Shown in pieces: positions 1 to 8,137 of a DNA stretch of 30,584 nt. Made by a program: the position numbers and the translations under genes. How positions within the stretch are numbered: the first letter of the stretch is position 1; each line of letters starts with the position of its first letter. The notes under the pieces were generated by a model. It was not told the origin of the DNA, did not search any database, and saw nothing but the letters and a program-made list of their open reading frames with translations. This DNA comes from Acinetobacter lwoffii. GTDB lineage: Bacteria; Pseudomonadota; Gammaproteobacteria; Pseudomonadales; Moraxellaceae. The stretch spans positions 1 to 30,584 of the forward strand of contig NZ_DCLL01000044.1 of the NCBI RefSeq assembly GCF_002321025.1, in the 5' to 3' direction.

Positions 1-26
1 ATTTTTGTCGTGTACAGAGGACAATT

Positions 27-3000
27 TTAAACAGAATTTAAACTTTTTTTCACTTTAAACCATTGTGCATATAAGGCAGGCAGGAAAAACAGGGTCAGAA
101 GTGTCGCCACAATTAAACCGCCCATAATGGCCACTGCCATCGGCCCGAAAAAAATACTGCGGGACAAGGGAATCATGGCTAAAACAGCGGCCAGTGCGGT
201 CAAGACAATCGGGCGACAACGGCGGACTGTGGCATTGATAATGGCATCCCATGGGGATTCTCCGGCCTGAATATCCTGCTCGATCTGGTCAATCAGAATC
301 AGGGAATTTCGCATGATCATTCCAGAAAGCGCAATCGTCCCGAGCATGGCCACAAAACCGAAAGGTTTATTGAAAAGTAACAGGAATAACACCACTCCGA
401 TAATGCCTAAAGGCGCGGTCAGGAACACAATAAAGGCCCGTGAGATGCTCTTGAGCTGAATCATTAACAGGGTCATCACTACCGCCAGGAATAAAGGCAT
501 GCCAGCATTGACCGAGTTCTGTCCACGCGCGGATTCTTCGACCGTACCGCCGACTTCCAGCAGATAGCCATTCGGCAACTCAGCTCGAAGTTGGTGCAGT
601 GAATCGTGTAATTCATTCACCACAGTGGCCGGCTGTAAGGCCGTGCGAATATCGGCACGCACCGTGATGGTCGGTAAACGATTCCGATGCCAGATCAAGC
701 CTTCTTCAAAGCTATATTCAATGTTGGCAAGCTGTGCCAACGGTACCGAAGTACCACGTGACGTCGGTATCGCCAGGCTGCTTAAAGAAGCGACATCAAC
801 GCGTTCAGCCTGCGCACCACGTAAACGGATTTCAATCAGTTCACGCTTTTCCCGATACTGATCAATGCCGGCCCCCAAAATCGAGCTGTTCAGCACATTG
901 GCCAGTTCGCTGCTAGTCACGCCCAACTGACGGGCACGATCCTGATCGATCTCCAGTTTGATGACTTTGCTCGGCTCACCCCAGTCTAGATGTACATTGG
1001 TGGTATTCGGATTTTCGCCCACGGTTGCGGCGACTTTCTGCGCCCATTCACGAACCAGTCCCAGATCTTCACCAGAGACCCGGAACTGCAATGGATAACC
1101 GACTGGAGGGCCATTTTCCAGCAGGGACACCCGGGTACGGACTTCCGGTAATAACAGCCGAATCTGGTCACTCAAGGATTGACGGATTTCGTTACGATCT
1201 TCCAAAGAGGATGCCAGCACCACAAACTGGGCAAAACTGGTTTGCGGCAGCTGCTGATCCAGCGGTAAATAGAAACGCGGAGAACCAATTCCGACATAGG
1301 CCACATAGTTATCAATGCCCTGCTGTTTCGACAAAAAGGCTTCAACTTTTTTCACCGCAGCTTCGGTGGCTTTCAGAGAGGCGCCTTCTTCGAGTTTGAG
1401 ATCCACCAGAATTTCAGCCCGATTCGAGGGCGGGAAAAATTGCTGTGGCACCAGCTTAAACATTAAAATGGAGAGAATAAAAATTCCTACCGTTGCTGTA
1501 ATCACGGTCTTACGATAGGTCACACAAGTATTTACCCAACGGCGAAAACCTTGATAAAACCGGGTTTGATAAGGGTCATGCTGTTCGCCGGCATGATGCA
1601 CGACCGGCTGAGGTTCGGGCTGCTTGCGCAAACGCGCCCAAAGGCGCTGATACCACGGCGCTTTTTGTATCAAGTCTTTGTTGAAATTGGGCAGCAATTT
1701 ATCGCCCAGATAAGGCACAAATAACACCGCGGCAATCCAGGACATCAGCAGTGCAATCGTGACCACCTGAAAAATAGAACGGGTATATTCACCGGTACTC
1801 GATGCTGCTGTGGCAATCGGTAAAAATCCGGCGGCGGTAATCAGGGTGCCGGTCAGCATTGGAAAGGCGGTGGTTTTCCAGGTAAAGCCTGCCGCTTCAA
1901 GCCGGCTATAGCCCTGCTCCATTTTAATCGCCATCATTTCAATGGCAATAATCGCATCATCGACCAGAAGACCAAGTGCCAGAATCAGGGCACCCAAGGA
2001 AATTTTATGCAGGCCGACATCAAATAAATGCATGCCGGCAAAGGTCATGGCCAATACTAGCGGAATCGAAAAGGCCACCACCAGTCCGGTACGAAAACCC
2101 AGCGAGAAGAAACTGACCAGCAGCACAATAATTACTGCCTCTGCCAGCACTTTCATAAATTCGTTAATGCTGCGTTTGACTGCCACTGGCTGATCGGAGA
2201 CTTTTTGCAGCTCCATGCCAAGGGGCAAGGTTTTTTGCAGACGGGCAAATTCCTGTTCCAGATGTTTGCCCAGTGCCAGAATATCGCCGCCTTTGCGCAT
2301 GGACACGGCAATACCAATGCCATTTTCAGCCATAAAACGCATCCGGGGTTGGGCCGGATCACTAAAGCCGCGATAGATCTCAGCGACATCTCCCAGCTGA
2401 ATGGTTTTGCCATTTATCAAAAGTGGCAGTTGCTGTAATTCTTCAATACTGTTTAAGGCACCGCTGACCCGAACCTGAATCCGGTCTGAGCCGGTTTCAA
2501 AAAAACCGGCATGGGCCATGGCATTTTGCTGCTGCAAAGCCTGCTGAATGGCGCTGACTGGAACTCCGAGCTGGATGACTTTGGTGTTGGAAATCTCAAT
2601 CCAGATTTTCTGGTCTTGCAGGCCGATTAAATCGACTTTGGCGACATCTTTGACCCGTTGCAGTTGTAGCTGCAAACGGTCGGCGTATTCCTTGAGGGTC
2701 GCATAATCGAAGTCTTTGCCTTTGAGCACATAGATATTGCCAAAGGTATCGCCGAATTCATCATTAAAGAATGGGCCTTGTACTCCTTGCGGCAATTCAT
2801 GCCGGATATCGCTGACTTTCTTGCGGACGTTATACCAGACATCGGCCACATCTTTCGAAGCCAGAGAATCCTTGGCAATAAAGGTCACCATGGATTCACC
2901 CGGACGCGAATAGGCCATGATGCGGTCATACTGCCCCGTGGTCATCAGTTCCTTTTCAATCCGATCCGTGACCTGTAAGGACACTTCTTTGGCACTGGCA

Positions 3001-3164
3001 CCCGGCCAGTAGGTCTGAATCACCATCACTTTAAAGGTAAAAGGCGGATCTTCACTTTGCGACAGCAGGGAATAGGACACGATGCCAATCAGACCGAGCA
3101 GGATCATAAAATACAGTACTAGGCCCTTATTCTTTAAGGCCCATTCCGACAGGTTAAAGTTCAT
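27..3164 (-). CDS. RND-family multidrug efflux permease (inner-membrane pump subunit)
   Basis: This 1045-residue protein has the layout of a proton-driven RND pump: a first membrane helix at residues ~12-34, a large periplasmic loop, a helix bundle at ~335-490, a second periplasmic loop and a C-terminal bundle at ~860-1035. The TM4 proton-relay pair is visible in GLLVDDAIIAIE. In TM10 the lysine of AcrB is replaced by arginine (GMIMRNSLILID), as I recall for TriC-like pumps, so this is probably not an AcrB/AdeB orthologue. It should form a trimer in the inner membrane and export drugs or other amphiphiles with the adaptor encoded just upstream. The start ATG lies 2 bp after the adaptor stop, with GGGAG inside the adaptor's last codons as ribosome site, so the two are translationally linked. 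No outer-membrane channel gene is adjacent. Substrate is unknown. Confidence 0.95.
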   Translation of the reverse strand: MNFNLSEWALKNKGLVLYFMILLGLIGIVSYSLLSQSEDPPFTFKVMVIQTYWPGASAKEVSLQVTDRIEKELMTTGQYDRIMAYSRPGESMVTFIAKDSLASKDVADVWYNVRKKVSDIRHELPQGVQGPFFNDEFGDTFGNIYVLKGKDFDYATLKEYADRLQLQLQRVKDVAKVDLIGLQDQKIWIEISNTKVIQLGVPVSAIQQALQQQNAMAHAGFFETGSDRIQVRVSGALNSIEELQQLPLLINGKTIQLGDVAEIYRGFSDPAQPRMRFMAENGIGIAVSMRKGGDILALGKHLEQEFARLQKTLPLGMELQKVSDQPVAVKRSINEFMKVLAEAVIIVLLVSFFSLGFRTGLVVAFSIPLVLAMTFAGMHLFDVGLHKISLGALILALGLLVDDAIIAIEMMAIKMEQGYSRLEAAGFTWKTTAFPMLTGTLITAAGFLPIATAASSTGEYTRSIFQVVTIALLMSWIAAVLFVPYLGDKLLPNFNKDLIQKAPWYQRLWARLRKQPEPQPVVHHAGEQHDPYQTRFYQGFRRWVNTCVTYRKTVITATVGIFILSILMFKLVPQQFFPPSNRAEILVDLKLEEGASLKATEAAVKKVEAFLSKQQGIDNYVAYVGIGSPRFYLPLDQQLPQTSFAQFVVLASSLEDRNEIRQSLSDQIRLLLPEVRTRVSLLENGPPVGYPLQFRVSGEDLGLVREWAQKVAATVGENPNTTNVHLDWGEPSKVIKLEIDQDRARQLGVTSSELANVLNSSILGAGIDQYREKRELIEIRLRGAQAERVDVASLSSLAIPTSRGTSVPLAQLANIEYSFEEGLIWHRNRLPTITVRADIRTALQPATVVNELHDSLHQLRAELPNGYLLEVGGTVEESARGQNSVNAGMPLFLAVVMTLLMIQLKSISRAFIVFLTAPLGIIGVVLFLLLFNKPFGFVAMLGTIALSGMIMRNSLILIDQIEQDIQAGESPWDAIINATVRRCRPIVLTALAAVLAMIPLSRSIFFGPMAVAIMGGLIVATLLTLFFLPALYAQWFKVKKSLNSV

Positions 3165-3166
3165 AT

Positions 3167-4270
3167 TTAACTCCCTGCCTGAACGGTCACAGGACGGTTT
3201 TCACGATTAATCGGATTGATTTTTTGCTGGTCACGCAGCAAATGTACGCCGCCAATCACCACATAATCTTCCGCTTTCAGGCCACTGAGTACCGGTACGC
3301 TATCGCGACCATAAGCCCCTAAAGTCACCGGGACTTTGTGTACAGTATGATCCGGCTTGACCAGCATCACATAGGCTTGTTGATCTGTGGCTGAGACACT
3401 GGACAGCGGTACACTGAGCCTATTGTCCCGGCTGTGCTGAAAAAACACCCGGGCACTTTGTCCGAGCTGGATCTGACCATTGCCTTCGCGCAGTGAGACT
3501 TTGACCCGGAAGGTACGGGACTGATCCGCAGCTGGTGATATTTCACGGACAAAGGCACTAAATTTTTCTTCAGGTTTGGACCATAAAGTCACCGTGGCAG
3601 GCTGTCCGACCTTGACCTCTGAAATGGCCTGTTCCGGCACGCCAATCACCACTTCACGCTCACCGGAAATGGCTAACTCATATGCCGCTTGCCCGGCTGC
3701 GACCACCTGACCCGTTTCGATATTGCGTGCCGTGATCACGCCATTTTTAGTGGCAATCAGCTGGTTATAAGTGGTCTGGTTTTTGGCAGTATCATAATTG
3801 GATTGCGCCTGTTTCAGACTCGACTGTGCAGCTTTATATTGATTATCGATGGCATCATATTGCGAGCGACTCACGGCATTGACCGGTAACAGCTGCTTGA
3901 AACGCTGTAGTTCATCCTGAGCAATTTTACTGGCAGACTGCGCGTTTTCCAGCTGGGCACGTGCCGCATTCAGCTGCAACTGGGCATCTTTTACATCCAG
4001 TGTGGCCAGCACCTGTCCGACTTTGACTTGGTCCCCGACATCAACGAAGCGCTGGGTCACCTGTCCCGCTACCCGAAAGGCCAGTGCTGTTTGCTGACGC
4101 GCCTGCACATCGCCGGCATAACTTTTCAGTTCATGCTGTGAAGTGCTCGGTGTGGTCACCATGACAAAGGGAATTTCCTGTTCTGCGGCGATTGTATCTT
4201 TACTGCACCCATTTAAGGTCACACTGCAAAGCATCATCATGCCAGCCAACACGCTGTAAATCCTGCTCAT
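3167..4270 (-). CDS. RND efflux periplasmic adaptor lipoprotein (membrane fusion protein)
   Basis: The predicted 367-residue protein bridges the RND permease and an outer-membrane channel. I start it at MSRIYSVLAG because that gives a lipoprotein signal ending in the lipobox LNGC (Cys 23) and has AAGAG upstream. The frame stays open 71 codons further, but that extension runs through the promoter and operator and is unlikely to be translated. After the acylated Cys come a barrel-sandwich (lipoyl-like) half, an alpha-helical hairpin rich in Gln and Ala (~105-165), the second lipoyl half (TKNGVITARNIETGQVV) and a beta-barrel with QLGQSARVFF, the usual HlyD/AcrA order. It is first in a two-gene operon with the permease, read divergently from the TetR-type gene. 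Confidence 0.92.
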   Translation of the reverse strand: MSRIYSVLAGMMMLCSVTLNGCSKDTIAAEQEIPFVMVTTPSTSQHELKSYAGDVQARQQTALAFRVAGQVTQRFVDVGDQVKVGQVLATLDVKDAQLQLNAARAQLENAQSASKIAQDELQRFKQLLPVNAVSRSQYDAIDNQYKAAQSSLKQAQSNYDTAKNQTTYNQLIATKNGVITARNIETGQVVAAGQAAYELAISGEREVVIGVPEQAISEVKVGQPATVTLWSKPEEKFSAFVREISPAADQSRTFRVKVSLREGNGQIQLGQSARVFFQHSRDNRLSVPLSSVSATDQQAYVMLVKPDHTVHKVPVTLGAYGRDSVPVLSGLKAEDYVVIGGVHLLRDQQKINPINRENRPVTVQAGS

Positions 4271-4339
4271 CTTATTCGCTCTTATCTGATCATCTTTTTT
4301 CGGGCAAACTATGCTGATATATTGAATTGCTTGTTTTTT

Positions 4340-4371
4340 AATTAATATACCACCCGGTACACTAATTACAA
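4340..4371 (-). promoter_or_regulatory. Efflux operon promoter overlapped by a TetR-type operator
   Basis: A 28-bp imperfect dyad (4340-4367; 10 of 12 positions pair across a 4-bp centre) has the core TACCACCCGGTA. On the minus strand it covers a plausible promoter for the adaptor gene: -35 TTGTAA (4366-4371), 16-bp spacer, -10 TATATT (4344-4349). A repressor bound here would block RNA polymerase. The position between divergent regulator and pump genes is the classic TetR arrangement. Binding by the adjacent regulator is inferred. Confidence 0.65.
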
Positions 4372-4418
4372 CAGAACCCTCAAAGCAAGGACCAAGTTGA
4401 CTTTTTTTGGAAGAAATT

Positions 4419-5042
4419 GTGCAAATACCTGTAGGACGACCGAAAGATCTGTAGAAGCGCCAACGCATCCTGAGCGCGGCCAAAGCGCTATTTTTAGCGC
4501 ATGGTTATCATGCCTCCAGCATGAACCAGATTGCCCGTGAAGCCGGGGTGAGCAAACTGACGGTGTATAACCATTTTCAGGACAAGGCGACGCTGTTCAG
4601 CTGTGCCATTGAAGATACCTGTGAAGCCATTCTGCATGAGCATCCGCAGGTCTTGCAGCCAAGCAGTGACTTTGCTCAGGAATTTTATCGGGCCTGTTTA
4701 CGCGCTTTGAACATTATTAGCCTGCCTGAAGCCATCAAACTGGATCTATTACTCATGGAGCTGGCCTCGCAGCAAAGCCCGCTGGCAGAGCAGTTTTATC
4801 AGGCCTCGCATGCCAAACTGGAGGCGGTCTGGCATGATTTCTTTGCGCTGGCGCAGCACTACCAGTTTATTCAGGTCGATCGCCCCGAGAAACAGACCGA
4901 ACTGATCGTGTCCCTATTGACCGGAATACGTCATCAAAAAATCCTGCTCGGACTTACAGCTCCGCCCTCCAGTACAGAACAGCAGCAGATCATTAGTCAG
5001 GCGATTGAGCTGTTTATGCTGAAATACGGAATATCTGGCTAA
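4419..5042 (+). pseudogene. TetR/AcrR-family regulator of the efflux operon, with in-frame amber codon 12
   Basis: Read through, the frame from GTG 4419 (ribosome site GGAAG) gives a normal ~207-residue TetR protein. A short leader GRPKDL is followed by KRQRILSAAKALFLAHGYHASS, the recognition region MNQIAREAGVSKLTVYNHF, and a C-terminal ligand domain of the AefR-like kind. Codon 12 (4452-4454) is TAG where family members usually have Glu or a similar residue, one base from GAG or CAG. Initiation at the next in-frame ATG (4521) would give 173 residues lacking helix 1 and most of helix 2 of the DNA-binding domain, so that product should not bind its operator properly. Frame and codon use after the TAG are otherwise intact, pointing to a recent mutation, a sequencing error or readthrough. 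The family call is firm; loss of function is inferred. Confidence 0.85.
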
Positions 5043-5131
5043 ATCCCTTCTGATCGCTTGAGTGCTGGCGACAGGATACTGGCTAAAATTTGCTAAAAAA
5101 TCCGCAAAATATCTGCAACTTTTGTCTGTAA

Positions 5132-5164
5132 AGGACTTGGATTGTCCTACAGTCGCGGTATAGT
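5132..5164 (+). promoter_or_regulatory. Candidate ppc promoter with overlapping inverted repeat
   Basis: A -35 TTGGAT (5137-5142) and -10 TATAGT (5159-5164) are separated by 16 bp, about 30 bp before the ppc start. An inverted repeat AGGAC/GTCCT (5132-5136 and 5144-5148) brackets the -35 hexamer and could be a regulator site. Both are read by eye. Confidence 0.45.
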
Positions 5165-5192
5165 CAAAGCAAGCATTTAAGGGAATATAAAA

Positions 5193-7877
5193 ATGATTCA
5201 ACAAATTGATGCACCACTACGCGAAGACGTACGCTTACTGGGTAATTTGCTGGGGGAAACCTTAAAATTACATGCGGGGCAGGATTTGTTTAATCAGATT
5301 GAGCAGATTCGTGCTTTATCTAAAGGCGCACGTGATGGACAGATCGAAGCAGAAAAACAGCTAGAACAATTATTTTTGAGTCTGGAAGATGCGGAAATCC
5401 TGCCTCTAACCCGTGCCTTTACCCATTTTTTGAACTTTGCCAATATTGCCGAACAATATCATGTGGTGCGTCGTCGTCGCCAAAGCGAATTCGATGACAC
5501 GGCAGAATCCCCTAATCCTCTGGTACCGTTATTTGAAAAATTTAAACAGCAGGAGATTTCTGCCGACACGCTGTACCAGCAAATCTGTGAATTAAAAATT
5601 GAACTGGTACTGACCGCGCATCCGACAGAAGTCAGCCGCCGCACCCTGATCCAGAAATATGATGGTATCAATAATGCCCTGTCCAAATTCGACCAGCAGA
5701 AACTCACGCCGCGTGAACGTCAGGCGGTGTTGGCAGATCTGAAACAGCTGATTAGCTCGGCCTGGCAAACCGATGAAATCCGTCAGCATCGCCCGACCCC
5801 GATCGATGAAGCCAAATGGGGCTTTACTACCATTGAACAGACCTTGTGGAATGCGGTTCCGAAATTTATCCGGGAATTAAATGGCATGGTCGAACAACAA
5901 TGCGGCCAGAACTTGCCCTTAGATATTGCACCAGTACGTTTTGCTTCCTGGATGGGCGGTGACCGCGATGGCAACCCGAATGTTACCCATAATGTGACGC
6001 AAGAAGTGTTGTGGCTGTCACGCTGGAAAGCTGCCGATCTGTATTTACGCGATATTGAGAACCTGCGCTGGGAACTCTCCATTCAGCAATGTAGTCCGGA
6101 AATCTCCGAGGCATTGGGTCAGGACCATCCGGAACCCTACCGTGAATATTTACGTGACACCCGTAGCCGCCTGAAAGCGACCCGACACTGGCTGGCAGAA
6201 AAATTAAAAGGCAATGATGCCGATGACAGTCTGGTGATTAAAAGTAAAGACGAACTTTTACAACCGCTCCTGACCTGCTACCGTTCACTGATGGACTGCA
6301 ATCTGGCCGAAATTGCCAATGGCAGCCTGCTGGACTTTATTTACCGGGTCAACAGTTTTGGGATCGAACTGCTAAAACTGGATATCCGCCAGGAATCCGG
6401 CCGTCACCGCCAGGCGATTTCAGCCATTACTGAATATTTAGGACTGGGGAATTTTGAAACCTGGACCGAACAGGCCCGTCAAAACTTTTTATTGCAGGAA
6501 TTGCAAAGCAAACGTCCGTTACTGCCGAAACATCTGAATGAACCGGCCGGCAGCCTGATTGAACATCCGGATGTACAGGAAGTCTTTGCCACCATGCGCA
6601 CACTGGCCGAACAGCCGAGCGAGTCTCTGGGTGCCTATATTATTTCCATGGCGGAATATCCAAGTGATGTGCTGGCGGTATTGCTTCTACAAAAAGAAGC
6701 GGGTATCAAGCACGCCTTACGAGTGGTACCGCTGTTTGAAACCCTCAAAGATCTGGACGGTGCAGCTGAGACCATGTCGACCCTATTCAATATGCATTGG
6801 TATAAACAGCATATTCAGGGCAAGCATGAAGTGATGATTGGCTATTCGGATTCAGCCAAGGACGCCGGTTTTATGTCGGCCAACTGGGCGCAGTACCGTG
6901 CCCAGGAAGAACTGACGACGATTGCCCAGCAACATGGCGTTCAGCTGACCCTGTTCCATGGCCGTGGCGGTTCGATCAGCCGTGGCGGTGCGCCAACCCA
7001 GCAAGCCTTGTTCTCACAGCCACCGGGGTCGATTTCAGGCACGATTCGGGTGACTGAACAGGGCGAAATGATCCGCTTTAAATTCGGACTGGAAGAGATT
7101 GCCCTGCAAAATCTGGAAATTTATACCGCTGCGACCTTAGAAGCGACCTTGCTCCCACCACCCGAGCCGAAACAGGAATGGCGCGACTTGATGCATCAAA
7201 TGACCGAACTCTCAGTTCAGGTCTATCGCCAGACCGTGCGGGAAAACCCGCACTTTGTCAAATACCTGCGCACTGTCACTCCGGAACTTGAACTACAAAT
7301 GCTGCCGCTGGGTTCACGGCCGGCGAAACGTAAAGTCAGTGGCGGGATTGAGTCCTTGCGTGCGATTCCGTGGGTATTTGCCTGGACCCAGATTCGTCTG
7401 ATGTTACCTGCCTGGCTGGGTACCGGTGCCGCGCTGAATAAAGTACTGGATCAGGGGCAACGGGCGGTACTCGATGAGATGCTGGCAGAGTGGCCATATT
7501 TTCAGACCCTGATTGATATGCTGGAAATGGTGCTGTCCAAAGCCGATGCACATGTGGCCTTGTACTATGAATCACATTTAACTCAAGATGAAGATCTCAA
7601 AGTACTCGGCACAGAGCTGCGCCAGCGTTTGCAGGATGCTGTACAGACCCTGTTAAGCTTGAAAGGTGAATCGAAACTGCTGAGCAGCAACGGCGTACTG
7701 GATCAGTCCATGAAAGTCCGTAAACCGTATTTGCTGCCACTACATTTGCTGCAAGCCGAGCTGATGAAACGTCGTCGTCTCTATCTGCAACAGCAACAGG
7801 CCGAAAACACCCCAGTAGATCATGCGCTGATGGTCAGTATTGCCGGTATTGCAGCCGGTCTGCGTAATACTGGCTAA
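5193..7877 (+). CDS. ppc: Phosphoenolpyruvate carboxylase
   Basis: The enzyme carboxylates phosphoenolpyruvate with bicarbonate to oxaloacetate, refilling the TCA cycle in the cytoplasm. The 894-residue length fits the bacterial family (E. coli ~883). Hallmarks are VLTAHPTEVSRR with catalytic His 143, FASWMGGDRDGNP, GYSDSAKDAG, the mobile-loop motif FHGRGGSISRGG and the conserved C-terminus GIAAGLRNTG. The start is set by AAGGG eight bases before ATG. It stands alone between its own promoter and a strong terminator. Allosteric control by acetyl-CoA and aspartate is known for the family and is not visible here. Confidence 0.98.
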   Translation: MIQQIDAPLREDVRLLGNLLGETLKLHAGQDLFNQIEQIRALSKGARDGQIEAEKQLEQLFLSLEDAEILPLTRAFTHFLNFANIAEQYHVVRRRRQSEFDDTAESPNPLVPLFEKFKQQEISADTLYQQICELKIELVLTAHPTEVSRRTLIQKYDGINNALSKFDQQKLTPRERQAVLADLKQLISSAWQTDEIRQHRPTPIDEAKWGFTTIEQTLWNAVPKFIRELNGMVEQQCGQNLPLDIAPVRFASWMGGDRDGNPNVTHNVTQEVLWLSRWKAADLYLRDIENLRWELSIQQCSPEISEALGQDHPEPYREYLRDTRSRLKATRHWLAEKLKGNDADDSLVIKSKDELLQPLLTCYRSLMDCNLAEIANGSLLDFIYRVNSFGIELLKLDIRQESGRHRQAISAITEYLGLGNFETWTEQARQNFLLQELQSKRPLLPKHLNEPAGSLIEHPDVQEVFATMRTLAEQPSESLGAYIISMAEYPSDVLAVLLLQKEAGIKHALRVVPLFETLKDLDGAAETMSTLFNMHWYKQHIQGKHEVMIGYSDSAKDAGFMSANWAQYRAQEELTTIAQQHGVQLTLFHGRGGSISRGGAPTQQALFSQPPGSISGTIRVTEQGEMIRFKFGLEEIALQNLEIYTAATLEATLLPPPEPKQEWRDLMHQMTELSVQVYRQTVRENPHFVKYLRTVTPELELQMLPLGSRPAKRKVSGGIESLRAIPWVFAWTQIRLMLPAWLGTGAALNKVLDQGQRAVLDEMLAEWPYFQTLIDMLEMVLSKADAHVALYYESHLTQDEDLKVLGTELRQRLQDAVQTLLSLKGESKLLSSNGVLDQSMKVRKPYLLPLHLLQAELMKRRRLYLQQQQAENTPVDHALMVSIAGIAAGLRNTG

Positions 7878-7894
7878 GCAAAAATGCCCATTTG

Positions 7895-7922
7895 AAAGCA
7901 CATCCTGGTGATGTGCTTTTTT
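7895..7922 (+). terminator. Rho-independent terminator of ppc
   Basis: A perfect 10-bp stem, AAAGCACATC with GATGTGCTTT, encloses a 5-base loop and runs into a T tract, 17 bp after the ppc stop. Confidence 0.9.
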
Positions 7923-7936
7923 ATTGACCAGTCAAT
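7923..7936. promoter_or_regulatory. 14-bp palindrome between ppc and the NCS2 permease
   Basis: ATTGACCAGTCAAT is self-complementary apart from its central CA. The half-site TTGACCA resembles half of the RutR operator as I recall it, and the next gene is RutG-like, but the spacing differs and the site is over 200 bp from that gene. A regulatory role is only a possibility. Confidence 0.25.
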
Positions 7937-8045
7937 AGCCAGGAAATATTTTATTTTATATAGTAAATCAGATTTATTTATAGATACCCCTATTCATAAT
8001 AAGAAATTAATCTACTGATTTCACTTTAATTTTAACCCAGTATTC

Positions 8046-8063
8046 TTTTACCACCCGGTAAAA
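8046..8063. promoter_or_regulatory. Dyad upstream of the permease sharing a 12-bp core with the efflux operator
   Basis: TTTTACC and GGTAAAA form a perfect 7-bp inverted repeat around ACCC. The inner 12 bases, TACCACCCGGTA, are identical to the core of the dyad over the efflux promoter at 4348-4359. No strong promoter could be assigned in 7937-8137, which otherwise holds AT-rich sequence and a small palindrome AACAAAA-A-TTTTGTT at 8092-8106. Confidence 0.5.
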
Positions 8064-8137
8064 TCTTAAATAAAGTCATAGAATTAATTTGAACAAAAAT
8101 TTTGTTTAAGTGATTAAATCTTCTAAAGAACAAGAGT

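Noticed and set aside
4271..4483. 71-codon N-terminal extension of the efflux adaptor
   Set aside because: It crosses the promoter and operator, and the lipoprotein signal begins at the Met encoded at 4270.
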